Part shown: positions 1 through 5,996 of the stretch, in pieces
Layout: every line of letters begins with the position of its first letter
Position numbering within the stretch: position 1 is the first letter of the stretch
Position numbers and translations under genes: made by a program
Notes under the pieces: generated by a model
The model's database searches: none
The model's input: only the letters and a program-made list of their open reading frames with translations
Told to the model about the DNA's origin: nothing
DNA from: Hadesarchaea archaeon
GTDB lineage: Archaea; Hadarchaeota; Hadarchaeia; Hadarchaeales; Hadarchaeaceae
Assembly: GCA_030601665.1 (NCBI GenBank)
Contig: JAUWBP010000044.1
Coordinates: forward strand, 1-7,421
DNA: 7,421 nt
Reading direction: 5' to 3'

Positions 1-294
1 ATCGTCCTCATAACAATGGGTGAAGATGGATCCATACTTGTAACGTCTGAAGGGGAGCACCGAGTACCCATTTATAAAGTTGAAAATGTGGTGGACACGA
101 CTGGCGCGGGGGATTGCTTCAACTCGGCTTTCATCAGCAGCATTTACAAGGGGATGACCCCGAGGGAGGCTGCAGATTTTTCCTCGGCATCCGCGGCCCT
201 TTCCGTGACGAAGATAGGTGCTCAATCCATGCCGATATTGAAAGAGGTTGAAAAGTTTTTAGGGAGCAACCCCGAGAAGGGAATGGTGAAGTGA
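1..294 (+). CDS. PfkB-family carbohydrate/nucleoside kinase, C-terminal fragment
   Basis: The reading frame is open from base 1, so the N-terminal part (substrate-binding beta-clasp and first half of the Rossmann-like core) lies upstream of the window; 97 residues remain. The fragment opens with the VLITMGEDG strand-turn typical of the PfkB core. At fragment residues 32-44 it carries the family signature DTTGAGDCFNSAF, whose GAGD supplies the catalytic base (D38) and the anion hole for phosphate transfer from ATP. The C-terminal helices, with an ASAALSVTKIGAQ segment, are the usual nucleotide-pocket end. The family (ribokinase, KDG kinase, fructokinase, ADP-dependent and nucleoside kinases) is clear. 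The substrate cannot be read from this part. It lies 4 bases ahead of the AOR gene, and the last codons contain that gene's likely Shine-Dalgarno (GGTGA), so the two are probably co-translated. A sugar kinase such as KDG kinase feeding an aldehyde oxidoreductase is plausible but unproven. Confidence 0.9.
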   Translation: MVLITMGEDGSILVTSEGEHRVPIYKVENVVDTTGAGDCFNSAFISSIYKGMTPREAADFSSASAALSVTKIGAQSMPILKEVEKFLGSNPEKGMVK

Positions 295-298
295 AAAC

Positions 299-2191
299 AT
301 GGCGCATGGCTACAATGGCAAGATTTTACGCGTCGATTTGTCGAGCGGAAAAATCTCAGTAGATGAGCCGGATGAGGTTTGTTACAGGAGGTACCTTGGG
401 GGAAGAGGTGCCGCGCTTTACTACCTCCTGAATGAGATGGAGCCAGGTGTGGACCCGCTTGGCCCTGACAACTTGCTGATATTCGCACCAAGTGTCATCA
501 CGGGAGCTCCCATACAGGGCGTTTCCCGATTCTCGGTCGCCTGCAAGTCGCCTCTTACCGGAACGTATGGCGAGGCGGAGGCAGGGGGGGATTGGGGGCC
601 CGAGCTGAAGTTTGCCGGCTTTGATGCGGTGGTCGTCAAAGGGAAGGCGGAGAAGCCAGTTTATTTGTGGATTCATGACGGTGAGGCAGAGATCCGTGAT
701 GCAAGCAAGATATGGGGAAAACCGACCAAAGAGGCTCAGGAAGGCATCCACGAGGAGCTCAAAGACAAAATGATAAAGGTAGCCCAAATAGGCCCAGCAG
801 GTGAAAAACTCGTTCGGTATGCATGCATCATCAACAAGTTGAGGGATGTAAATGGCCGTGGAGGAATGGGTGCGGTCATGGGGTCAAAGAATCTCAAGGC
901 GATAGCAGTAAGGGGGAAGAAAAGGATTGACATGAAGGACCCTGACAAGGTGAAGTCCCTTGTGAAGTGGTTCACCGAGAACTACTTGAAAAATGCTGAT
1001 GTATCAGGACTCCATAACCTCGGTACCCCTCAGTACGTCCTCGCGCTTAATGCCGCAGGAGCTCTCCCGACCAAAAACTTCCGTGATGGCACCCTCGAAG
1101 GTGCTGAGAAGATAAGTGGGGAGACCATGAAAGAGACCCTGCATGTCGGTTCGACGGCGTGTTGGGCATGCACAGTCGCGTGTAAGATGGTGGTCAAGGT
1201 AGATGGACCTTTTAAGGTCGATCCTGCCTATGGAGCCCCTGAGTACGAATCGGTCGCCGCCCTGGGCTCGTGTTGCGGCGTCACCGATTTGAAGGCTGTA
1301 GTGAAGGCCAACGAGATATGCAATGCATACGGGATGGACTCAATTTCGTCGGGGGCATCGGTTGCTTTTGCGATGGAGTGCTTTGAGAACGGCATCCTGA
1401 CAAAGAAGGATACGGGTGGAATCGACCTCAGATTTGGCAACGCTGAAGCCATGATGAAAGTGGTCGAGATGATAGCTAAACGAGAGGGCTTAGGTGACAT
1501 CCTCGCCGAGGGCGTCAAAAGGGCTGCCGAAAGGATTGGCAAGGGGGCTGAGAAGTTTGCCATGCACGTCAAAGGCAAGGAGGTCCCAATGCACGAGGGC
1601 CGCTGGAAAACGGGTGTAGGGTTGGGCTACGGTGTTTCTCCTACTGGAGCTGACCATGTTCAGATGGAGCACGACCCCTGCTTCGAAGAGAAGGGTTTCT
1701 TCATCGATCAACTCAAACCGATAGGCATCCTGGAACCTGTGCCAAGCCTCGACCTCGGCGAGCGTAAGGTCAGGTTGTTTACTTACCTGCAACATTGGTG
1801 GAGCTTGGGCAATTGCCTCGATCTATGCCTGCTCACGACCGCTCCTGCTAGGGTTTGGACGATACCACAGGTGGTGGAGATGGTAAATGCGGTCACGGGT
1901 TGGGACACTACGACATGGGAGCTCATGAAGGTCGGGGAACGTGCCACTACGATGGCCCGGGCATTTAATGTCAGGGAAGGTTTCACCAAGGATGACGACC
2001 AGTTGCCGGAGCGGCTTTTCCAACCGCTCGAAAGCGGGTCGCTAAAAGGCACGAAACTCTCGAAGGAGGACTATAAGCAGGCAGTTGCCGCGTATTATCA
2101 GATGATGGGTTGGGACGAAACCGGCGCACCGACCAAGGCAAAGTTAGAGGAACTCGATGTCGGATGGGTCGCTGAAAAGTTAAGGAAATGA
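299..2191 (+). CDS. Aldehyde:ferredoxin oxidoreductase family tungstoenzyme (AOR/FOR/GAPOR family)
   Basis: A complete 630-residue protein, within the family's usual 600-650. Such enzymes oxidise aldehydes to carboxylates in the cytoplasm, passing electrons to ferredoxin through a bis-pterin tungsten centre and a [4Fe-4S] cluster. The N-terminal domain starts with the typical GYNGKILRVDLSSG, then GGRGAA (about residue 35) and the conserved GRGGMGAVMGSKNLK at 186-200. Cluster ligands are C288, C291 and C295 (CX2CX3C), with a fourth cysteine at C510. The first three numbers match those I recall for Pyrococcus furiosus AOR. Pterin-motif equivalents are NAYGMD (342-347) and NCLDLC (505-510). E315/E317 in GAPEYES and H453 in TGADH match positions of the known active-site Glu and His. 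The start is supported by GGTGA about 9 bases upstream inside the kinase gene. The subfamily, and hence the substrate (glyceraldehyde-3-phosphate, formaldehyde or broad aldehydes), cannot be decided by eye. The kinase neighbour hints at sugar breakdown. Confidence 0.95.
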   Translation: MAHGYNGKILRVDLSSGKISVDEPDEVCYRRYLGGRGAALYYLLNEMEPGVDPLGPDNLLIFAPSVITGAPIQGVSRFSVACKSPLTGTYGEAEAGGDWGPELKFAGFDAVVVKGKAEKPVYLWIHDGEAEIRDASKIWGKPTKEAQEGIHEELKDKMIKVAQIGPAGEKLVRYACIINKLRDVNGRGGMGAVMGSKNLKAIAVRGKKRIDMKDPDKVKSLVKWFTENYLKNADVSGLHNLGTPQYVLALNAAGALPTKNFRDGTLEGAEKISGETMKETLHVGSTACWACTVACKMVVKVDGPFKVDPAYGAPEYESVAALGSCCGVTDLKAVVKANEICNAYGMDSISSGASVAFAMECFENGILTKKDTGGIDLRFGNAEAMMKVVEMIAKREGLGDILAEGVKRAAERIGKGAEKFAMHVKGKEVPMHEGRWKTGVGLGYGVSPTGADHVQMEHDPCFEEKGFFIDQLKPIGILEPVPSLDLGERKVRLFTYLQHWWSLGNCLDLCLLTTAPARVWTIPQVVEMVNAVTGWDTTTWELMKVGERATTMARAFNVREGFTKDDDQLPERLFQPLESGSLKGTKLSKEDYKQAVAAYYQMMGWDETGAPTKAKLEELDVGWVAEKLRK

Positions 2192-2219
2192 GTTTTCGGT
2201 CCAAAAATGAGAAAACTCA
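2189..2219. terminator. Inverted repeat across two convergent stop codons, likely bidirectional terminator
   Basis: TGAGTTTTC (2189-2197) and GAAAACTCA (2211-2219) form a perfect 9-bp inverted repeat with a 13-base loop. Its outer three bases on each side are the TGA stop codons of the AOR gene (plus) and the amidotransferase-like gene (minus). A TTTTT run follows on the plus strand (2222-2226), and a T-rich stretch follows on the minus strand (complement of 2181-2188). Archaeal termination depends mainly on T-rich tracts, so the hairpin may act in termination or in 3'-end protection. The function is inferred from position. Confidence 0.5.
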
Positions 2220-2945
2220 ACTTTTTGCTAACCATTTCAAAATTTGGTAAAAGAATTGAACGTATTTGTCACCTAATTCCATATCACCGATCATTACCCT
2301 TTTTGTTCCCCAATCTACCATCCCACCGACCCAATGCGGTGATGCATCGGTCATTAGTGCGAGGGTTCTGCCTTCCCCATACTTACGAACCGCGAGCAAG
2401 GGATTCTCTTCTTCAGCCAACTTTATCCCTTCAACCCTTTCTTTCCCAATAGATTCTATCCCTTTCGAAGTTAGGAGCATTTCAGCGTCAGGTTTTGCGA
2501 TGACTTTATTGTATCCACAAATAGTGGGTGCATCATTCCATGGTAATCCTTTTAAGATTGGATGTTCTGTTTTCTTGATCATCTTGAAACCATTTGAATC
2601 ATTGATCCTATCATCCTCTGGCAAACAATCTACTGGCAGCACTTCTTCAACTGGGGTACCCCTGTAGTTTCCTTTAGAACCGGTGAATGCCCACCATCCA
2701 CCTATCATTCCCAAACTTCCACCCTTCTTTACATATTCCTTCAACAACGCCATTCGGTCGGATAAATCCGAACCTGGGGCATCGCTTATTACCACCGCAT
2801 CGTATTCTGATAGTTGATCCTGCGTCGATGGCATTTCCTGTAATCTATCTGGTGGGATATGGGTGAAATCGATACCTGATTTTGTCATTACAGCTATCAG
2901 GTATCTCGCATATACTTCCGGTTCGCCAGCCAGTAATAATTTCAT
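2217..2945 (-). CDS. Glutamine amidotransferase-like (class I GATase fold, PF07090-type) protein
   Basis: A 242-residue soluble protein. The order of segments fits the putative glutamine amidotransferase family (PF07090/DUF1355 type): a Rossmann start MKLLLAGEPE, the strand YDAVVISDAPGSD (48-60), a helix then KKGGSLGMIGGWWAF (73-87), YRGTPVEEVLPV (94-105), the HPILKGLPW turn (128-136) and the closing GRTLALMTDASPHWVGG (192-208). In true class I amidotransferases the elbow after the GG strand holds a nucleophilic cysteine. Here the equivalent stretch reads MIGG, and the only cysteines are C107 and C143, so classical glutaminase activity is unlikely. The function of this family is not established, so I assign none. 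The start ATG follows a TATA-like box at leaderless spacing. Composition is visibly more AT-rich than the neighbours, suggesting a different history. The gene converges on the AOR gene and diverges from the carbamoyltransferase. Confidence 0.78.
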   Translation of the reverse strand: MKLLLAGEPEVYARYLIAVMTKSGIDFTHIPPDRLQEMPSTQDQLSEYDAVVISDAPGSDLSDRMALLKEYVKKGGSLGMIGGWWAFTGSKGNYRGTPVEEVLPVDCLPEDDRINDSNGFKMIKKTEHPILKGLPWNDAPTICGYNKVIAKPDAEMLLTSKGIESIGKERVEGIKLAEEENPLLAVRKYGEGRTLALMTDASPHWVGGMVDWGTKRVMIGDMELGDKYVQFFYQILKWLAKS

Positions 2946-2961
2946 GGTTGCAGATAGGTAA

Positions 2962-2986
2962 CTTGAGCATTTAAACTTTTCTCAAG
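2962..2986. repeat. Inverted repeat CTTGAG-N13-CTCAAG framing the TATA box
   Basis: CTTGAG (2962-2967) and CTCAAG (2981-2986) are perfect 6-bp arms around the TATA-like box of the amidotransferase-like gene. A dyad over a TATA box is a common layout for a dimeric archaeal repressor site that blocks TBP/TFB. No binding protein is identified, and 6-bp arms can arise by chance. Confidence 0.35.
2969..2982 (-). promoter_or_regulatory. Archaeal promoter (BRE/TATA) of the amidotransferase-like gene
   Basis: Read on the minus strand, AGAAAA (BRE-like, complement of 2977-2982) is followed by GTTTAAAT (complement of 2969-2976). The box centre lies about 28 bases before the ATG at 2945. With the usual 25-base spacing, transcription would start about 3 bases before the ATG, giving a leaderless mRNA. 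This agrees with the lack of a Shine-Dalgarno. Confidence 0.5.
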
Positions 2987-3010
2987 ACAAATTGGTGGGG
3001 TTGGCGAACC

Positions 3011-3035
3011 GAGAAATGCCTTAAATGCTTAAATT
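3011..3035 (+). promoter_or_regulatory. Archaeal promoter of the carbamoyltransferase gene
   Basis: A purine-rich GAGAAA (3011-3016, BRE-like) precedes two overlapping TATA-like boxes, CTTAAATG (3020-3027) and CTTAAATT (3028-3035). The first predicts a start near 3049, leaving a short leader that contains the GAGGTG ribosome-binding site. The second predicts a start near 3056, which would cut into that site, so the first is preferred. Confidence 0.45.
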
Positions 3036-3053
3036 CTCATGATGATTATTAAA

Positions 3054-3059
3054 GAGGTG
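3054..3059 (+). promoter_or_regulatory. Shine-Dalgarno that fixes the carbamoyltransferase start
   Basis: GAGGTG is a full match to the archaeal 16S 3' end (CACCTC) and sits 6 bases before ATG 3066. The in-frame ATGs at 3039 and 3042 lie before this site, have no Shine-Dalgarno of their own and lie upstream of the transcript start predicted from the TATA boxes. The protein should therefore begin MKIPKYV. Confidence 0.7.
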
Positions 3060-3065
3060 CACTGG

Positions 3066-4118
3066 ATGAAAATCCCAAAGTACGTCTGCGCGTTCAAGGG
3101 GAAGGATTTCCTCAACACCCAAGATTTCAGCCAGGAGGAGATCACCCAAGTTCTGGACGCCGCGAAGGATTTGAAGGAGAAGTTCAAGTCAAGGGTTGAA
3201 ACGCCGTACCTGGCCGGAAGAACCCTCTTCATGTTTTTTTACAATCGTTCCCTCCGCACGCGGAACTCGTTCGAGGCCGGCGTCTATCAGCTCGGGGGCC
3301 ACGCGCACTTTCTGAGCCCGCAGGATGTATACACCCCGACCCTACCCGAGGACATGGTGCCCTATAAAACTGAATCGATCTCAGATGTCGCGAGGGTGCT
3401 GAGCCGCTACGGAAACGCGATCGCTATCCGAATTTACGGCGATGCCGCGAAGTGGGTAATCGGGCGGGGGCACCGCGTAATCGAGGAATTCGCGCGCTGG
3501 GCCGACGTGCCAGTGTTTAACATGGAGGACGACCTCTATCACCCGTTCCAAGCGCTCGCCGACATCATGGCGGCCAGGGAAGCCGAGCCCAAGCTCCAAG
3601 GCAAAAAGTTCGTGGTATCCTACGCTTACTCCGGCGGCTTAAAGCCCCTCGCAGTCCCGCAGAGCGAGGTCCTGATAACGACCCAGTTCGGGATGGATGT
3701 CGTGCTCGCTCACCCTAAGGGATTCGAGCTCGAAGATAGCGTGATTAATGCCGCGAAGGAGAACACTGACCGCTACGGCGGGAGCTTCAAGGTCGTCAAC
3801 GACATGAAGAAGGCATTTGAAGGTGCTGACTTCGTCTACCCAAAGGCTTGGTCGCCGAAGCAGTTCGTCCCGCCCTACAGCAAGACGGTCGACAAGGAAG
3901 GGGCCTCAGCCTACCAAGGCAAATTCAAGGACTGGATCACGACTCGAGAACTTCTAGATGTTACCAACAAGGCTTACTACATGCACTGCGGACCTGCGGA
4001 CAGGGGGCAAGAGGTAACCAACGAAGTGCTCGACGCTTACGACCGCTCCCTCTATTTCGATGAGGCCGAGAACCGACTGCACGCCCAGAAGGCAGTCATG
4101 GCTATGCTGATGGGTTAA
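3066..4118 (+). CDS. Ornithine/acetylornithine carbamoyltransferase superfamily protein, YgeW-like
   Basis: A 350-residue cytoplasmic transferase that should move a carbamoyl group from carbamoyl phosphate to an amine. The carbamoyl-phosphate domain has the phosphate loop SLRTR (62-66) within FFYNRSLRTRNSFEAG, and HPFQALADI from 159. The second domain has LKPLAVPQSEVLITTQFGMDVVLAHP, which resembles the KPLSVPQ-RFGMDVTLAHPEGY region I recall for YgeW-type enzymes. VYPKAWSPK (257-265) stands where ornithine carbamoyltransferases carry the ornithine-binding SMG loop. Acetylornithine and YgeW-type enzymes share this VY-K-W pattern and a proline-rich knot. The C-terminal signature reads HCGPADRGQEVTNEV (from 307), with glycine in place of the usual leucine of HCLP, followed by an ornithine-carbamoyltransferase-like tail. 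The substrate is unassigned: ornithine, an acylated ornithine or another amine are all possible. The gene has its own promoter and converges on the threonine synthase gene with a 27-base gap. Confidence 0.85.
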   Translation: MKIPKYVCAFKGKDFLNTQDFSQEEITQVLDAAKDLKEKFKSRVETPYLAGRTLFMFFYNRSLRTRNSFEAGVYQLGGHAHFLSPQDVYTPTLPEDMVPYKTESISDVARVLSRYGNAIAIRIYGDAAKWVIGRGHRVIEEFARWADVPVFNMEDDLYHPFQALADIMAAREAEPKLQGKKFVVSYAYSGGLKPLAVPQSEVLITTQFGMDVVLAHPKGFELEDSVINAAKENTDRYGGSFKVVNDMKKAFEGADFVYPKAWSPKQFVPPYSKTVDKEGASAYQGKFKDWITTRELLDVTNKAYYMHCGPADRGQEVTNEVLDAYDRSLYFDEAENRLHAQKAVMAMLMG

Positions 4119-4145
4119 TCAAGGCCGGTGCAGCTACATCGTCCG

Positions 4146-5390
4146 CTATTTGATGAGTTTTTTAAGTTGTTCTAGCTTCGGCTCGATCACCACGGGCTCC
4201 TCGGCTAGCTTCATCGCCGTCCCGACATCCTTGAGCCCGCCCCCCGTCACCTCGACCACGACGACTTCGGAACGATCGACAATTCCGGCATCGAGTAATT
4301 TGCGGAGCCCAGCAAGTCCGGCGGCGCCCGAAGGCTCGGCGAAGATCCCCTCGCTTTTAGCCAAGAGCTTTTCCGCCTCTAGGATTTCCGCATCGCTCAC
4401 CGCTTGCACGGCACCCTTCGAACGTTCGATCGCGGGGATCGCGGTATCGGCATCCCAAGGGTAGGGGTCCACAAGCCCCCCCGCCACGGTGTTCGGGTTC
4501 GGCCAAGTCGGAATTTCGTACGGTGGCGTTCCATGCTTGAACGCTTTGACGAGAGGGGCGCAACCTTCAGCCTGGACCGCGGCAAGGTGCGGCACCCCTT
4601 CGACCAAGCCAAGCTGCTCGAACTCGAAGTAGCCCTTGGCGTTCCCCGAAAGCAAGGTTCCTGCCCCGACCGGGACGACGACCCAATCCGGAACCCGCCA
4701 GCCCAGCTGTTCGCAAATCTCGTACGACATCGTCTTGGAACCCTCGGGTTGGTAGGGGTTGAAAGCGCCGCAGCTCGGTATGGGGTGCCACCTGAATTTT
4801 TTCCACGACGCGCGCATGAACTCGTAGGTCGAGTCACCCACCCCCTTGCTGGCCACCTGGACCACATGGGCCCCGTACATCGAGAGCTGGGCTAACTTGC
4901 TCTCCGCCGCTCCCGCTGGGACGAAAGCGTGACACTCGATCCCCGCCTTTGCCGCGTAGGCCGCGAGCGCGATCGCAGCGTTCCCGCTCGACGCAGTCAC
5001 GACTTTTCGCGCCCCGAACTCGACCGCTTTGGATAAACCAACGCTCATCGGGCGATCCTTGAATGACGCCGTCGGGTTCTTGGTCTCATCCTTAAGGAGG
5101 AGCTGCCTCATCCCCAGCTCGCGGGCTAGGTTTTTCGCCTCTAGGAGCGGCATGCCTCCCTCGTCCAGCGTCACGATGTTTTTCCTGCTGGCAACTGGCA
5201 AGAGCTCGAAATATTTCCAAACGCCCGCGCGCCGTTTAGCGAGTTCCTTCTTGTTGATCTTCTCGGCGATCGCGTCGTAATCGTAAAGGATCTCCAATTT
5301 CCCCCCGCATTTTTTGCAGGTGTAGAGTCCCTTCGTGGGTGCGTGCTTTCGCCCACACTTTAAGCACTTGAGTTCCTCGACAAACACCAA
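4146..5390 (-). CDS. thrC: Threonine synthase (PLP-dependent, zinc-ribbon type)
   Basis: A 414-residue cytoplasmic fold-type II PLP enzyme that converts O-phosphohomoserine to threonine and phosphate, the last step of threonine biosynthesis. The N-terminus carries a zinc ribbon with C9/C12 and C25/C28, typical of archaeal and many bacterial ThrC proteins. PLP would bind at K111 in NPTASFKDRP. SSGNAA (134-139) is the substrate/cofactor loop and VGAGT (241-245) the phosphate-binding loop; EPSGAAGLAGL and VEVTGGGLKD follow near the C-terminus. The start is non-ATG: TTG at 5390, or GTG at 5387 one codon later. No in-frame ATG lies between the putative promoter and these codons. Base composition is GC-rich with a clear third-position bias. 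SFKDRP in place of the common SFKDRG leaves room for a ThrC paralogue such as cysteate synthase, but ThrC is the best call. Confidence 0.9.
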   Translation of the reverse strand: MVFVEELKCLKCGRKHAPTKGLYTCKKCGGKLEILYDYDAIAEKINKKELAKRRAGVWKYFELLPVASRKNIVTLDEGGMPLLEAKNLARELGMRQLLLKDETKNPTASFKDRPMSVGLSKAVEFGARKVVTASSGNAAIALAAYAAKAGIECHAFVPAGAAESKLAQLSMYGAHVVQVASKGVGDSTYEFMRASWKKFRWHPIPSCGAFNPYQPEGSKTMSYEICEQLGWRVPDWVVVPVGAGTLLSGNAKGYFEFEQLGLVEGVPHLAAVQAEGCAPLVKAFKHGTPPYEIPTWPNPNTVAGGLVDPYPWDADTAIPAIERSKGAVQAVSDAEILEAEKLLAKSEGIFAEPSGAAGLAGLRKLLDAGIVDRSEVVVVEVTGGGLKDVGTAMKLAEEPVVIEPKLEQLKKLIK

Positions 5391-5415
5391 AGCACCAGGG
5401 TAATAGTTGGGGCCT

Positions 5416-5425
5416 GAAAATAAGA
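5416..5425 (-). promoter_or_regulatory. Possible TATA box of thrC
   Basis: On the minus strand TCTTATTTTC (complement of 5416-5425) lies about 30 bases before the TTG at 5390. This predicts a transcript start near 5395 and an almost leaderless mRNA. Only a weak GGTG precedes the start codon. The match to a TATA consensus is modest, and readthrough from the CARF gene 77 bases upstream is possible. Confidence 0.3.
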
Positions 5426-5451
5426 GTTTGGGCCTCTCAGGTGGCTTTCAG

Positions 5452-5525
5452 CTTCTTGAAGATCCCCTTACTCGGAGCGCTTGCCCGCATCCATCGCTCC
5501 GAACGAAATTTTGAGCTTCCTGAAG
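5452..5525. repeat. Two copies of the palindrome CTTCYTGAAG
   Basis: CTTCTTGAAG (5452-5461) and CTTCCTGAAG (5516-5525) lie 64 bases apart in the same orientation. Each has CTTC/GAAG arms, and the match extends to AGCTTCYTGAAGAT. The second copy lies inside the end of the CARF gene (codons for IFRKLK). The first is between that gene and thrC. On the minus strand, one base out of frame, the first encodes a similar IFKKLK. It may be a short duplication or an operator pair. Confidence 0.35.
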
Positions 5526-5968
5526 ATATCCTTGAGTTCCTCCGTATGGTTGCTGGTAAGCTCGACGCCCTTAGGGTATCGGATAGCGTAGAGGATTCTC
5601 CCCTTCATCATCGTCAAGAGCATCACCCCGAGTGTCCCCAGCAGGAGCCTGACGACTGCCGATCCCCCGGTGTAGTTCACTATCACTTCGTCTTTCTTCG
5701 GGTCTACCTCCTTCAAGACCTTCGCGATGGCTTCCCAGACCGAGGAGGGGTCGAAAACGTCGCACTTCTGGAAAACCACCTTGGTCTTACCCTTCCTCAC
5801 CGCTGCCTTTATCACCTGTTCGTTTGGTTTGCCGTAGCCCGCTCTCTTGGCGATGTACTTCAGCTGGTAGTCAGAACAAATTATGTATGAAACATCGGGC
5901 GTCTCGCGTTCGATCACGAGCTCGACCGTTGTAGGGATCTCGCCGAGGCCTTGGATCGCTATTTTCAT
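5468..5968 (-). CDS. Putative stand-alone CARF-domain protein
   Basis: A 166-residue soluble protein with the alternating strands and helices of a Rossmann-like CARF domain. MKIAIQGLGEIPTTVELVIE (strand 1, nucleotide loop, helix) is followed by PDVSYIICSD (24-33), a helix, KTKVVFQKCDVFDPSSVWEAI (61-81), and then DEVIVNYTGGSAVVRLLLG (93-111). The last is the CARF signature in the form N-x-TGG-T/S. CARF domains bind cyclic oligoadenylates made by type III CRISPR complexes, and some cleave them (ring nucleases). No HEPN, nuclease or winged-helix domain follows; only about 15 polar residues follow the last helix. The lysine common after TGGT is absent (GGSAV). The ATG at 5968 puts strand 1 at the N-terminus and suits the TATA box at 5998-6004. 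A TTG at 6019 would add 17 residues spanning that box and is less likely. No CRISPR array or cas gene is in the window. Assignment rests on motif pattern only. Confidence 0.6.
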   Translation of the reverse strand: MKIAIQGLGEIPTTVELVIERETPDVSYIICSDYQLKYIAKRAGYGKPNEQVIKAAVRKGKTKVVFQKCDVFDPSSVWEAIAKVLKEVDPKKDEVIVNYTGGSAVVRLLLGTLGVMLLTMMKGRILYAIRYPKGVELTSNHTEELKDIFRKLKISFGAMDAGKRSE

Positions 5969-5996
5969 TTCAATCGTCTGATAATTGCCCACCAAT

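Noticed and set aside
575..598. G-rich run that could form a G-quadruplex or be a slippage site
   Set aside because: It encodes the conserved EAGGDWGPE of the AOR family, and the frame is intact through it. It lacks four G3 tracts, so coding constraint is enough.
3039..3045. ATGATGA, a perfect C box of a C/D guide RNA
   Set aside because: No CTGA D box follows within about 60 bases, and the stretch is explained as promoter/leader of the carbamoyltransferase.
3039..3065. N-terminal extension MMIIKEVHW of the carbamoyltransferase
   Set aside because: It would start before the predicted transcript start and lacks a Shine-Dalgarno, whereas ATG 3066 has GAGGTG 6 bases upstream.
4158..4163. T6 run as a terminator of the carbamoyltransferase gene
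   Set aside because: It is possible in archaea, but the run lies in the 3' coding end of thrC (codons for KKLIK) and has no other support, so it is not listed as a feature.
4404..4895. 163-codon plus-strand open frame opposite thrC
   Set aside because: It lies fully within the well-supported thrC gene. The translation is Arg/Pro-rich with no recognisable domain, as expected for an antisense frame in GC-rich coding DNA.
5441..5890. 149-codon plus-strand open frame opposite the CARF gene
   Set aside because: It overlaps the CARF-like gene. The translation has no family pattern, and the minus-strand frame has clear strand/helix order and motifs.
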